Below, one piece after another: positions 37,288 to 46,260 of a DNA stretch of 64,000 nucleotides (the first letter of the stretch is position 1; the number at the start of each line of letters is the position of its first letter). The translations under genes were made by a program, and so were the position numbers. Below the pieces are notes generated by a model that had not been told where the DNA came from, did no database searches, and saw only the letters and a program-made list of their open reading frames with translations. The stretch is from Clostridium sp. cel8 (GTDB lineage Bacteria; Bacillota; Clostridia; Clostridiales; Clostridiaceae). Where the stretch lies: positions 382,501 through 446,500 of the forward strand of contig NZ_JACGAG010000001.1 in NCBI RefSeq assembly GCF_014050525.1. Direction: 5' to 3'.

Positions 37288-38382
37288 TTATAAGTCTTCT
37301 CTATAATCAACCTGTACAGGTTTCTTTTCCCTATCAGATTTATAACATGCATCAATTACAATTTCTGCATTTAATGAATCTCTAAATTTAGCTATATTTT
37401 CACAGTCATCCCCTGTAAATACACTATTTGCAAAGTTTACAATACATGCTGAGTGACAATCCTGGTGAAATCCTAAAGAATCTCTCTCTTTAGGATAGAA
37501 ATCTGCTAATTTGTCATTTTTAATTGAAGATATCTTCTCAACTTTATTATCTTCATAGTTATACACTTCTATAAAATATGGTTCATTTGAACTCATTTTT
37601 ATTGATCCTTTAGTACCATATAAAACGTATGTAGTAGGTTCATCCTTCTCTGCAAAAATTCTTGAAACTTCAAGACTTCCTCTGGCACCGCTTCTCATAT
37701 TCATTTTGCAATAAGCTATTTCATCTACATTAGTTCTATCTTTGAAAAACACTCTTGTATCACATTCAACTTCTTTAACTTTTCCAAGAGTGAAATGAAT
37801 TGCGTCAATAAGATGTACTCCAAGGTCTACAAGAGCACCTCCACCAGAAGACTGTTTTGTCCTCCAGCTTCCTTTTTTATTTGGATTTAGATAGCTCTTA
37901 TGATATAACTTTATTTTAAAATCAATTATATCTCCAATTAAATTGTCCTCTACTGCACTTTTTATCAATCGTACTGCTGGCATATATCTATATATAAGAG
38001 CAACTGCATTTTTCAATTTACTTTCTCTAACTAATTTCTCCATTTCAATTGAATCTTCTAGAGAAGAAGAAAGTGGTTTTTCACAATACACTGCCTTTCC
38101 AGCTTCTACTGCTTTCTTTAGAATTTCAAAATGTGCGTTATTTGGAGTACATATATCTACAAAATCTATTGTATCATCACTTAAAATATCATCTATATTA
38201 GTATAATTTTCTGTACCGGCTATTTTAAAATCCATAGGTTTCCTTGTAACTGTACTCTTTAAATTAAGGCTGTAATCAAGAGGAAATTTAATATTTCCCA
38301 TATATGCTCCTAATGCATGAGTTCTAGCTATCCCACCAAATCCCACTATAGAAAAATTAACGTTATTCGACAATCTACTCAT
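37288..38382 (-). CDS. Gfo/Idh/MocA-family NAD(P)-dependent oxidoreductase
   Basis: This is a 364-residue sugar or polyol oxidoreductase. The N-terminal Rossmann domain has the dinucleotide loop VGFGGIARTHA (about 13-23) and the family motif YCEKP, whose lysine is part of the active site; the C-terminal domain (about 135-350) binds the substrate. AGGAGG precedes the ATG. It ends the operon glycyl radical enzyme, activase, transaldolase, oxidoreductase. The family includes 1,5-anhydro-D-fructose reductase, which makes 1,5-anhydromannitol, and this fits the pathway proposed for the locus, but other substrates (inositols, hexose phosphates) are equally allowed by the sequence. Confidence 0.9.
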   Translation of the reverse strand: MSRLSNNVNFSIVGFGGIARTHALGAYMGNIKFPLDYSLNLKSTVTRKPMDFKIAGTENYTNIDDILSDDTIDFVDICTPNNAHFEILKKAVEAGKAVYCEKPLSSSLEDSIEMEKLVRESKLKNAVALIYRYMPAVRLIKSAVEDNLIGDIIDFKIKLYHKSYLNPNKKGSWRTKQSSGGGALVDLGVHLIDAIHFTLGKVKEVECDTRVFFKDRTNVDEIAYCKMNMRSGARGSLEVSRIFAEKDEPTTYVLYGTKGSIKMSSNEPYFIEVYNYEDNKVEKISSIKNDKLADFYPKERDSLGFHQDCHSACIVNFANSVFTGDDCENIAKFRDSLNAEIVIDACYKSDREKKPVQVDYREDL

Positions 38383-38422
38383 TAAAATTCCTCCTCAGAT
38401 AAATATTTTGCAACAGAAAATT

Positions 38423-39103
38423 TTATAAATCAGAGATGGAAATTCCCTTTCCAAATATACTTTTCCAATCAGATGTAAAGTTCTCTACTGCCTCTTTTAT
38501 TGAAGCCATTTTAACTGAACCACAGAGAATTTCTGGTGCTACAGTTGCAGTTTGAGCTCCAGCTGAAAAAGCATCCATTACCTGACCTATATTCTTAAAG
38601 CTTGCTGCAAGTATTTTAGTTTTATATCCATATCTATCTATCATGTCTGCAATCATCTTTATTGTACTACGCGGATCCATATCACTGTTTTCCATTCTAT
38701 TAAAATATGGTGCAATAAAGTCAGCTCCTGTTTCAAGTGCTAAAAGTGCCTGTGCCTTTGTGTAAACTGCAGTTGCAGTAATACCTACTCCTTCAGATTT
38801 AAGTATTCTCATTGCTTTAAGTCCATCTTCTGTAACAGGAATTTTAACATATACTTTATCATCTATTTTGTCAAGTATTGTCTTTGCATCTTTAACTATA
38901 CCTTCACAATCTGTAGCTACTACTTGAATGTGCATGCTTTTGTCAAATCCAATAATACTTCTTATTTCTTTAAAATGATTGAAGAAATCAATTTTTCCCT
39001 CTTTTTTTATAATACTTGGATTACTTGTAATACCTGTTATAGGAAAAACATCAATGTACTTTCTTATAACCTCAATATTTGCTGTGTCAAACATAAATTC
39101 CAT
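38423..39103 (-). CDS. Transaldolase family, fructose-6-phosphate aldolase (FSA) type
   Basis: This TIM-barrel class I aldolase of 226 residues has FSA/TalC length and motifs: MFDTANIEVI at the start, GITSNPSI, the Schiff-base Lys87 in VKIPVTEDGL, TATAVYTKAQA and AASFKNIGQV. FSA enzymes cleave fructose 6-phosphate-like ketose phosphates to glyceraldehyde 3-phosphate and dihydroxyacetone or hydroxyacetone; true transaldolases of similar size also exist. GGAG lies eight bases upstream of the ATG. It is between the activase and the oxidoreductase. In E. coli FSA enzymes cleave 1-deoxyfructose 6-phosphate, the product of PflD/YbiW, which makes its presence beside a glycyl radical enzyme meaningful. 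Confidence 0.92.
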   Translation of the reverse strand: MEFMFDTANIEVIRKYIDVFPITGITSNPSIIKKEGKIDFFNHFKEIRSIIGFDKSMHIQVVATDCEGIVKDAKTILDKIDDKVYVKIPVTEDGLKAMRILKSEGVGITATAVYTKAQALLALETGADFIAPYFNRMENSDMDPRSTIKMIADMIDRYGYKTKILAASFKNIGQVMDAFSAGAQTATVAPEILCGSVKMASIKEAVENFTSDWKSIFGKGISISDL

Positions 39104-39164
39104 TTTAATTCACTCCTTATCATAAATTTTAATATTTTATATGGCTTTTATGGCTTTTATAATA

Positions 39165-39971
39165 TTACATTCCACCAACTACTACCTTTATTTTATGACT
39201 TTCAATTGTTTTCTTTATGTTATCCACTAATTTTATATCAGGTGGATCCACATCTTTTAAATCATACTGTCTTTTCAAGTATTCGTATTTTTTACTTCCA
39301 TACTGATGAAAAGGAAGTATATGAACCTCTTTTAAATCAAGGCTTTTTACAAACTTGATTATTTCATTAATATTTTCTTTATCCATAGTATAACCAGGAA
39401 TTAAAGGTATTCTTGGAATCACTCTTTTTTTATTCTCAACTAGTAACTTCATGTTATTTTTTACAGATTCTATATCAATTCCAATAATTTTTTTAGCCTT
39501 TAATTTATCCATTATTTTCAAGTCAAATAGTATAGTATCCAAGTACTTTGACATTTCAAGCAATATTTCACTATTTCCACTGCCAGATGTTTCAATAACT
39601 GTATCTATAGATAGCTTCTTTAATCTCCTAAGAAGCTCAATTGCAAACTTCCCCTGTGAAAGCACTTCACCTCCTGATAGAGTCACCCCTCCACCTGATG
39701 TATTGTAAAATATCCTATCCTTTTCAACTTCTTTTATAATTTCATCAATAGTCATATATTTACCATATACTCTACCATTATTCGGGGAAAATCTTCCACT
39801 ACATTCATTAGGTTCAGACAGATTTTCTATCTCAAAAGATTGGGATTCTGGATTACAGCACCATGGGCAATGTAGAGGACACCCTTTGAAAAACACTATT
39901 GTCCTAATGCCATTTCCATCATGAAGAGAATATCTTTGTATATTAAAAATCAATGCTTTCATATCTTCCAT
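39165..39971 (-). CDS. Glycyl radical enzyme activating protein (radical SAM)
   Basis: This radical SAM enzyme (268 residues) removes a hydrogen from the active glycine of its partner at 39991-42288. The [4Fe-4S] cluster is held by Cys31, Cys35 and Cys38 (GCPLHCPWC). The SAM-binding motif GGGVTLSGGE is clear. After the cluster there is only a short loop with one or two cysteines, so the eight-cysteine ferredoxin insert found in many activases is absent and the protein is more like PflA in build. It lies 19 bases downstream of the glycyl radical enzyme. The start could be Met1 or Met4. Confidence 0.94.
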   Translation of the reverse strand: MEDMKALIFNIQRYSLHDGNGIRTIVFFKGCPLHCPWCCNPESQSFEIENLSEPNECSGRFSPNNGRVYGKYMTIDEIIKEVEKDRIFYNTSGGGVTLSGGEVLSQGKFAIELLRRLKKLSIDTVIETSGSGNSEILLEMSKYLDTILFDLKIMDKLKAKKIIGIDIESVKNNMKLLVENKKRVIPRIPLIPGYTMDKENINEIIKFVKSLDLKEVHILPFHQYGSKKYEYLKRQYDLKDVDPPDIKLVDNIKKTIESHKIKVVVGGM

Positions 39972-39990
39972 AAGTAAATCACATCCAATT

Positions 39991-42288
39991 TTATAGTGTG
40001 TGTTCAGTTCTTGCGATTATATCATCTTGTATCTTCTTGTTAAGTTCTACAAAGAATGCACTATAACCTGCTACTCTTACAACAAGTCCTTTATAATTTT
40101 CAGGATTTTTCTGTGCATCAATTAGAGTTTCTCTTGACATTATATTAAATTGGATATGCTGTATTTTAAGTTTCATAAATGCCAATAGAAAATCAACAAA
40201 CTTTTTAATTCCTTCATCTCCAGATAGTGCCTTTGGAGTGAACTTAACATTTAAAAGACTTCCATTTGTAGTAAGATAGTTATCAAGTTTACTTACACTT
40301 TTAAGCACAGCAGTTGGTCCCAAAAGATCTCTTCCTACCATAGGAGAAAGTCCTCCATCAGCTAGCTGACTTTTAGCTTTTCTTCCATCAGGAGTTGCAC
40401 CTACTGCTTCTCCAAGAGGAATATGAGCTGAAACTGTATATGCACCAGGTATGAACTTGCCTCCTCTTGGATTTGAATACTTTTCAAGTTCTTTTGCATA
40501 ATACCTCAATATATCTGAAGATATAAAGTCAACTTCATCATTATCATTTCCATATTTATCGTAATTATTTATAAGCATTTTTCTAAGATTTTCATAATCT
40601 TTTCCTTCAAAATCCGCTTCAAGTGCCTCTACAAGTTCCTTAAATGATATTTTCTTATCTTCAAATACAGCCTTCTTTACTGCATAAAGTGAATCACTTA
40701 AATTTGCCTCACCTATACCCTGTACACCAGAAAAATTATACTTTGCTCCACCTTCTGTTATATCTTTTCCCTTATCTATACAATTATCTATTAGAGAAGA
40801 TAAAAGTGGAACTGGTGCAAATTCTCTGTGTCCAATATCTACAATATTTGATCCCTCACATACCAATTTTACATAGTGACGAATCTTTTTCTTTATATCA
40901 TCTATTATAAAATCAAAATTTATATCTTCTTTATCTTTATTTTCTTTTAAGGATATTTCCATAACTTTAAGCAAGTTAAACAATGCTATATCGTGAAGTC
41001 CATAAGTCTTTCCAGGAATTGAAAGCTCTACACATCCAACTATAGCATAATCTCTTGCATCCTCAAGAGAAACTCCCCTATTTAAGAAACCTGGAACTAT
41101 TACTTCATCATTGAATATCTGTGGTATTCCAGTTCCAAGTCTTATAGTTTTAGCCGTAAGATTTAAAAAATCCCTTGGAATTAATTCATTTAATCTAACT
41201 GCTAAATTAGGCTGAGGAAGCTTTATGTCATGATAGCTTTCAAGACACAGATAGGAAAGTTCATTAACTGCTGATCTCCCATTTTCAGTAAGTCCACCAA
41301 GAGCTACGGTGTATCCTGTAGGAAAACCTGCAAAATATTTAGCACTATTTGCACTTCTAACAAGCACTACATCATTTGTCTTTATCCATAGACATTCAAG
41401 GACTTCTTTTAAATATTCCTTTGGAACACCAGAATCAATATCATGCTTATAAAAATCATACATATACTGATCAAATCTACCTAAAGAAAGTGAACTTGCA
41501 TTTGATTCATATTGGGCACATATACTTACATACCAAAGTAATTGACAAGCTTCAAAAAAGCTTTCCGGTCTTTCTTCTGAAATCTTCTTTGATGCTCTTG
41601 CGCTCTCTAAAAGTTCATTTTTTCTCTTTGCATCCTTCTCATTTTCAGCTTCTTTTAGTGCCAATTTATAATATCTTAAAATATGCCTTTGCATTGCTTC
41701 AATTGTTATGCGTGCTGCCTTATAAAAATTATTTTCCGGATTTTTCTCTAACTTTAAATTAATTTCATCTAAAATAAATTTTATACCCTTTTTAAGAATA
41801 AAAGGAAAATTCATAATAATATGACCTTGTCCCTTATCCGTTTGGTTCAGTGCTATAATATTCTCATCAACAGCTTCCTTTATTTCTGGATCTATCTTTG
41901 CATTTATAAAATCTTTCATAGATCTATTTTTCCAATAAGGGTACAACTCTTCTCTATATATTTTTTTATCTTCTTCACTAATATAAAATGAATCTTGAGA
42001 TCTTGAAGAAATAGTATCAAGTTCTTTATAAATCCAGTATGGATCCATTTCCGGTGAAACAATTCCACTTCTAGGTTTTACCGTTCTATTTCCAAGAATA
42101 AGCTCTCCTTGCCTGATAGCTATACGAACATTGTCCATAATATATGCTGAAGCCTTGGCTCTTCTTATAATAGTTGGCTCTCCCTCTGTATTTTTATAAC
42201 TTTCTTTATATAAAAGAGCTCTCTCTAGTGAAATTTCTCTTTTATTTCTAAAAAGCTGATTTTTTAAATTATTAATTCTCTCATTCAT
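39991..42288 (-). CDS. Glycyl radical enzyme, C-O lyase/dehydratase type (PflD-like)
   Basis: This oxygen-sensitive enzyme of 765 residues, the same length as E. coli PflD, carries the thiyl residue Cys419 and general base Glu421 in VGCVELSIPGKTYG and the radical Gly741 in VVRVAGYSAFF near the C terminus. The CVE motif excludes pyruvate formate-lyase (which has two adjacent cysteines) and points to a dehydratase or C-O/C-N lyase. PflD and YbiW open 1,5-anhydromannitol and 1,5-anhydroglucitol 6-phosphates to 1-deoxyfructose 6-phosphate. The neighbouring activase, FSA-type aldolase and oxidoreductase suit such a role. Glycerol, propanediol or choline lyases are alternatives, but their usual partners (microcompartment genes, dehydrogenases) are missing. 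AGGGGTGA precedes the ATG. Confidence 0.93.
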   Translation of the reverse strand: MNERINNLKNQLFRNKREISLERALLYKESYKNTEGEPTIIRRAKASAYIMDNVRIAIRQGELILGNRTVKPRSGIVSPEMDPYWIYKELDTISSRSQDSFYISEEDKKIYREELYPYWKNRSMKDFINAKIDPEIKEAVDENIIALNQTDKGQGHIIMNFPFILKKGIKFILDEINLKLEKNPENNFYKAARITIEAMQRHILRYYKLALKEAENEKDAKRKNELLESARASKKISEERPESFFEACQLLWYVSICAQYESNASSLSLGRFDQYMYDFYKHDIDSGVPKEYLKEVLECLWIKTNDVVLVRSANSAKYFAGFPTGYTVALGGLTENGRSAVNELSYLCLESYHDIKLPQPNLAVRLNELIPRDFLNLTAKTIRLGTGIPQIFNDEVIVPGFLNRGVSLEDARDYAIVGCVELSIPGKTYGLHDIALFNLLKVMEISLKENKDKEDINFDFIIDDIKKKIRHYVKLVCEGSNIVDIGHREFAPVPLLSSLIDNCIDKGKDITEGGAKYNFSGVQGIGEANLSDSLYAVKKAVFEDKKISFKELVEALEADFEGKDYENLRKMLINNYDKYGNDNDEVDFISSDILRYYAKELEKYSNPRGGKFIPGAYTVSAHIPLGEAVGATPDGRKAKSQLADGGLSPMVGRDLLGPTAVLKSVSKLDNYLTTNGSLLNVKFTPKALSGDEGIKKFVDFLLAFMKLKIQHIQFNIMSRETLIDAQKNPENYKGLVVRVAGYSAFFVELNKKIQDDIIARTEHTL

Positions 42289-42312
42289 TCTATATTCACC
42301 CCTGATTCTGTT

Positions 42313-42428
42313 TTATTGTTTATTATTGTTTATTCTTTATTTATATTGTACTACTAATTAATACCTATTTCAACACTTTAATTAATTGTTTTATATTGCT
42401 AAAATAATATATAATAATAGTAAACAAT
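42313..42428. promoter_or_regulatory. ATTGTTTA repeats between the glycyl radical operon and deoR
   Basis: Two direct copies of TTATTGTTTA lie back to back (42313-42332), and an inverted copy TAAACAAT lies at 42421-42428. All are in the 173-base gap between divergent starts and are candidate operators for the DeoR protein. Confidence 0.5.
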
Positions 42429-42461
42429 TTATACTAGGATATTTTTAAAAGGATGATTTAA

Positions 42462-43226
42462 ATGTTTATGGAAGAAAGGCATAATGAAATACTAAATATT
42501 TTAAATAGGGAAGGTAAAGTCATAGTAAATGACTTAAGTAAAAAATTCAATGTAACAAAGGACTGTATAAGAAAGGACTTAAAACTACTTGAGAGGAAAA
42601 ATTTACTTAAGAGAACCTACGGTGGAGCTGTATCAATAAGAAAGGCCGCAGATTTTAAAAAAGTAGATGCAAGAAAAAATTTTAATATAGAATCAAAATC
42701 TATAATTGCTAAAAAGGCCTTTGACTTAATCGAAAATGGGGACACTGTATTTTTAGATATATCAACTACAAATATTTTTCTTGCAAAGTTAATTTCAAGA
42801 TGTAGTAAAAAATTAACTGTAGTTACAAATATGATTGACATTATATCAATAATAAATAGTGAAAAAAATGATATACAAATTATCTGTCCAGGAGGCATAA
42901 TTTGCAAAGATCTAAATGGATTTACAGGATCCACCACAATTGAAAATATAGCAAATTATAGATTTTCAAAAGCATTTATAGGAAGTTGCGGTGTAAATAT
43001 ATTAGACAGTAGTGTAACTACTTTTGACTTTGAAGATGGAAATACAAAAAAAGCAATAATTAGAAATAGCAAAGTAGTTTATCTTGTAATGGAAAATAGA
43101 AAGTTCTATTTTGACGGAAACTATAAATTTGCAACATTAGATGAAATAGATGCTATAATAACAGAAGACTATCCAGAGAGTAATATAATTAATTTACTAA
43201 ATAAAACAAACACAAAATTTATTTAA
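42462..43226 (+). CDS. DeoR-family regulator of the glycyl radical enzyme operon
   Basis: This is a 254-residue repressor: N-terminal HTH_DeoR (about 3-58: EERHNEILNILNREGKV, then the recognition helix VTKDCIRKDLKLLERKNLLKRTYGG) and a C-terminal DeoRC sensor domain (about 75-235) with DISTTN in the phosphate-binding loop, which usually binds a phosphorylated sugar intermediate. It is divergent from the operon at 37288-42288, with 173 bases between starts, the normal arrangement for a local regulator. AAGGA lies eight bases upstream of the ATG. Confidence 0.92.
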   Translation: MFMEERHNEILNILNREGKVIVNDLSKKFNVTKDCIRKDLKLLERKNLLKRTYGGAVSIRKAADFKKVDARKNFNIESKSIIAKKAFDLIENGDTVFLDISTTNIFLAKLISRCSKKLTVVTNMIDIISIINSEKNDIQIICPGGIICKDLNGFTGSTTIENIANYRFSKAFIGSCGVNILDSSVTTFDFEDGNTKKAIIRNSKVVYLVMENRKFYFDGNYKFATLDEIDAIITEDYPESNIINLLNKTNTKFI

Positions 43227-43242
43227 AATTCTATTAATATAT

Positions 43243-43288
43243 AAATAACGTATTTGGACAATCATGAATTAGTCCAAATACGTTATTT
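43243..43288. terminator. Bidirectional terminator between deoR and lacC
   Basis: Perfect 17-base arms (AAATAACGTATTTGGAC and its complement) with a 12-base loop and flanking T/A runs lie between two converging genes. Confidence 0.92.
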
Positions 43289-43301
43289 TAATTTTTTTAT
43301 G

Positions 43302-44228
43302 TTAAATTCTATTTATACTAACCTTTTTAATTATATCTTTTACTAGATAAGTTTCCACCCAACCTGTTTTTTTAATCATAGCATTAGCTGTTCCACAAGC
43401 AGTACCAAGGGCTATTATTTTATCCATAGAATAATTTCTCTCTAGCCCAACTGCAAATCCTCCAACTAATGAATCCCCTGATCCTACTGGATTAACTACC
43501 TTTACCTTAGGAATAGTAACCCTAAATATATTTCCATCAAAATATACTATTGAACCATTAGCTCCTAGAGATACAACTATGCATTTGATTCCACTTTTAC
43601 TTAAGTCTTTTATGCATTTTACAACATCTTTTTCATCTGTTATTGGTTTCCCTGTTAGTGATTCTAGTTCATCTTTATTGGGCTTTATCATAAAAGGTAC
43701 TGCACTTATACCTTCTTTTAATAGCTCACCACTTGTATCAAGTAAAAATTTCTTATTGTTTTTATTTGCCTTCTCTATAAGTTTTGCATATACATTTTTA
43801 GAAATATTTTTTGGAACACTTCCTGATGCAGCTATAATATCAGACTCTGAAAGTAACTTTTCATAAATCTGCATGAAATCTTCCTGCTCTTTTTCAGTTA
43901 TATAGGGTCCTGGTTCCAAAATTTCAGTTTGAGCCATATCATCTGTTATAAATGCCAGACATTCCCTTGTTGAATCCTTTATTTTCACAAAATCATTTTT
44001 TATTCCGATTTCATCAAGCTGTGATTTTATGAATTCTCCTGTCTTTCCTCCAATGTATCCTGTTGTAACAACATCTTCACCTAATACATGTGCCACATTT
44101 GCAACATGAATACCTTTCCCTCCTGCAGCATTTTCAACGGATCTAGCTCTCATTACTTTTCCTTTTACTATGTCTTCTATTTCATACCTTTTATCTACAG
44201 ATGCATTTAAGTTCACAATTGTAATCAA
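43302..44228 (-). CDS. lacC: Tagatose-6-phosphate kinase / 1-phosphofructokinase (PfkB family)
   Basis: This kinase of 308 residues makes the bisphosphate for the next enzyme; in this operon tagatose 6-phosphate to tagatose 1,6-bisphosphate is the logical reaction. PfkB features are the NAAGGKGIHVA motif near the start and the anion-hole motif NPVGSGDSLVGGF with catalytic Asp near the C terminus. The sequence alone does not separate LacC from FruK; the lacAB and aldolase neighbours decide. It starts at TTG (44228) overlapping the aldolase stop, so translation is coupled. It is the last gene of the operon before a terminator. Confidence 0.9.
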   Translation of the reverse strand: MITIVNLNASVDKRYEIEDIVKGKVMRARSVENAAGGKGIHVANVAHVLGEDVVTTGYIGGKTGEFIKSQLDEIGIKNDFVKIKDSTRECLAFITDDMAQTEILEPGPYITEKEQEDFMQIYEKLLSESDIIAASGSVPKNISKNVYAKLIEKANKNNKKFLLDTSGELLKEGISAVPFMIKPNKDELESLTGKPITDEKDVVKCIKDLSKSGIKCIVVSLGANGSIVYFDGNIFRVTIPKVKVVNPVGSGDSLVGGFAVGLERNYSMDKIIALGTACGTANAMIKKTGWVETYLVKDIIKKVSINRI

Positions 44229-45079
44229 ATCTTTCCATTACTCCCACACATCATAATTTTATCAATAACAACTTTTTTCATTGCTTCTTTACCAGGAGTC
44301 ATATATTTTCTAGGATCATTTGCATCTGGATTTTTCTTAAAGTAATCCTTAACTGCATTGGAAAAAGGTATTTTAAGATCTGTTGCTATATTTACTTTAC
44401 ATATTCCCAGTTCAATTGCTTTTTTCACCAAATCCTCAGGTACATTAGAAGCTCCATGAAGTACTAATGGTATAGATACTTTTTCTCTTATCTGTTTAAG
44501 TCTTTCAAAATCAAGTTTTGGCTTTCCCTTGTATAATCCATGAGCAGTACCTATTGCAACTGCAAGTGAATCTATTCCAGTCTTGTCCACAAATTCTTTT
44601 GCCGCATCTGGATTAGTGTAAATTACATCTTTATCATCTACCACTATATTTTCTTCTCTACCGCCAAGCATTCCAAGTTCTGCCTCTACCACTGTTCCAT
44701 TTAAGTGTGCATATTCTACAATTTCTCTTGTAATTTTAACATTATCTTCAAATGACATTCTAGATGCATCTATCATTGCAGATGTAAATCCTACATCAAT
44801 ACAGTGTTTAATCTTTTCCACATCTTCAAAATGATCTAGATGCATTGCTATTGGTAAGTCAGGATAACGAGCTGCTGCAGTTTTTGCAATTGACATTAAA
44901 TAATCTTCACCACTATAACTTATAGTTCCTGGTGTGCCAGCAATTATTACAGGTGATTTCAATTCAGCAGCAGTTTCAACTACAACTCTAAAGGTTTCAA
45001 GATTGTGTATATTAAATGCAGGAATTGCATAATTTTCTTTCTGAGCCTTTACAAGCAATCCTTTAGTTGTAACAATCAT
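44225..45079 (-). CDS. gatY: Class II tagatose-1,6-bisphosphate aldolase (GatY/KbaY type)
   Basis: This zinc aldolase of 284 residues cleaves tagatose (or fructose) 1,6-bisphosphate to dihydroxyacetone phosphate and glyceraldehyde 3-phosphate. Metal ligands are in AMHLDHFED and in the histidines of TAHGLYKGKP and LHGASNVP; NIATDLKIPFSNAV closes the phosphate site. The ATG at 45079 is preferred to a GTG at 45091 that overlaps the ribosome site AAGGAAGTG. Streptococcal and staphylococcal lac operons use the class I aldolase LacD here; this operon uses the GatY type instead. Confidence 0.92.
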   Translation of the reverse strand: MIVTTKGLLVKAQKENYAIPAFNIHNLETFRVVVETAAELKSPVIIAGTPGTISYSGEDYLMSIAKTAAARYPDLPIAMHLDHFEDVEKIKHCIDVGFTSAMIDASRMSFEDNVKITREIVEYAHLNGTVVEAELGMLGGREENIVVDDKDVIYTNPDAAKEFVDKTGIDSLAVAIGTAHGLYKGKPKLDFERLKQIREKVSIPLVLHGASNVPEDLVKKAIELGICKVNIATDLKIPFSNAVKDYFKKNPDANDPRKYMTPGKEAMKKVVIDKIMMCGSNGKI

Positions 45080-45120
45080 GATATGATTCACTTCCTTCTC
45101 ATTTATTCAGATTAAAGCTT

Positions 45121-45642
45121 CTACTCTTTTGGATAGTAACCGTTATTCCACTTTTCAATAAATTCATCAAAGAAGTGTTCATTTTCAAATTGTTTACTAT
45201 CGTCATCTATTAATCCATCAATTCCCTTTATTATCTCTTCATTTTCTTTAGTAGGTTTATATTCTGTTTCAAGAAATGCATCTATTATATTTTCAATAAG
45301 GCCTATTCCAGTTATTCTACCTCCAAATGCTATAACATTTGCATTTAAATATTCCTTAGCATATTTTGCAGTACTTACATCTCTTACTAAGGCAGCTCTT
45401 ATACCTTTAACTTTATTTGCAGAATTTGATATTCCTACTCCAGTTCCACATAAAACTATTCCAAGATCAGCTTTCTTTGCCGCAACTTTTTCAGCTGTCT
45501 TTTTTCCAAATATAGGATAATGTGTTCTTACAAAATCATAGGTACCATTATCTATAACCTCATGTCCTTTTGATTTTAAATACTGTGAAATTTTCATTTT
45601 AACGTCAGGAACTATATGATCACAACCAAGTGAAATTATCAT
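45121..45642 (-). CDS. lacB: Galactose-6-phosphate isomerase subunit LacB
   Basis: LacB with LacA interconverts galactose 6-phosphate and tagatose 6-phosphate. This 173-residue RpiB-fold protein has the LacB hallmarks: [11 protein letters not shown] at the start, the [20 protein letters not shown] loop and the extended C-terminal tail ending NGYYPKE. GGGAGG precedes the ATG. It sits between lacA and the aldolase gene. Confidence 0.93.
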   Translation of the reverse strand: MIISLGCDHIVPDVKMKISQYLKSKGHEVIDNGTYDFVRTHYPIFGKKTAEKVAAKKADLGIVLCGTGVGISNSANKVKGIRAALVRDVSTAKYAKEYLNANVIAFGGRITGIGLIENIIDAFLETEYKPTKENEEIIKGIDGLIDDDSKQFENEHFFDEFIEKWNNGYYPKE

Positions 45643-45662
45643 TACTATTACCTCCCTATAAT

Positions 45663-46091
45663 TTATAGCATCTTATTAAGCATATCAACTCTTATTTGGT
45701 GTCTTCCACCTGCATATTTTTCTTTTAAATATGCATCTACAATTGCTTCAGCTAATTTTTTTCCTACAATTCCAGCACCCAATGTGATCATATTAGCTGA
45801 GTTATGCTGGCTTGTCATCTTAGCTGAATGTTCATCTGAAACTTCTGCACAAATTATTCCTTTGTGCTTGCATCCCACCATAAATGATCCTGCACCATAT
45901 TCATCTATTGCTATCCCTCTTTCAGCTTCTTTATCCAAAACTGATTCTGCAACTAATTTTGCTGATTGAAAAAGATTAAGTCCTTTTTCAGGTGTCTTAT
46001 CAATAATTTCAAAACCCTTATTACTCAAATATTTTTTCAAATATTCTTTCAATTCAAAACCATCTGTATCAGATCCAATTGCTATTTTCAT
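45663..46091 (-). CDS. lacA: Galactose-6-phosphate isomerase subunit LacA
   Basis: LacA is the partner of LacB. This 142-residue protein begins [20 protein letters not shown] and has [15 protein letters not shown] where LacB and RpiB have the CGTG loop, as is usual for LacA. The ATG at 46091 is chosen because AAGGAGG lies eight bases upstream; an earlier in-frame start at 46118 lacks a site. It is the first of lacA-lacB-gatY-lacC; the 169-base gap before it holds a 10-base inverted repeat that could be an operator. Confidence 0.92.
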   Translation of the reverse strand: MKIAIGSDTDGFELKEYLKKYLSNKGFEIIDKTPEKGLNLFQSAKLVAESVLDKEAERGIAIDEYGAGSFMVGCKHKGIICAEVSDEHSAKMTSQHNSANMITLGAGIVGKKLAEAIVDAYLKEKYAGGRHQIRVDMLNKML

Positions 46092-46143
46092 AAATTTTAC
46101 CTCCTTGCAAGTTCTCAATATTTTCTTAAAACTTTTATATTAT

Positions 46144-46196
46144 TATCTTCTATGGTATAATTTATTTGGTTTATATATAATTTAATTCATAGAAGA
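46144..46196 (-). promoter_or_regulatory. Inverted repeat upstream of lacA
   Basis: Perfect arms ATCTTCTATG (46144-46153) and CATAGAAGAT (46187-46196) flank a 33-base AT-rich spacer 53-105 bases upstream of lacA. It is a possible operator or mRNA leader stem. Confidence 0.35.
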
Positions 46197-46260
46197 TCAT
46201 AATTTTCTATATTTATTTTATATTTTTAATCTCTATTCTTTGTAATATGAGATTATTTTT

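Noticed and set aside
41376-41762. 128-codon plus-strand frame inside the glycyl radical enzyme gene
   Set aside because: Low-complexity Leu/His/Tyr translation of the antisense strand; no ribosome site.
39991-42288. Assignment as pyruvate formate-lyase
   Set aside because: The active site has a single cysteine followed by Val-Glu, where PFL has two adjacent cysteines, and an FSA-type aldolase operon is not PFL context.
44920-44945. TGGCAC on the minus strand inside the aldolase gene as a second sigma-54 site
   Set aside because: The spacing and the TTGC element do not follow; it is a chance match inside coding sequence.
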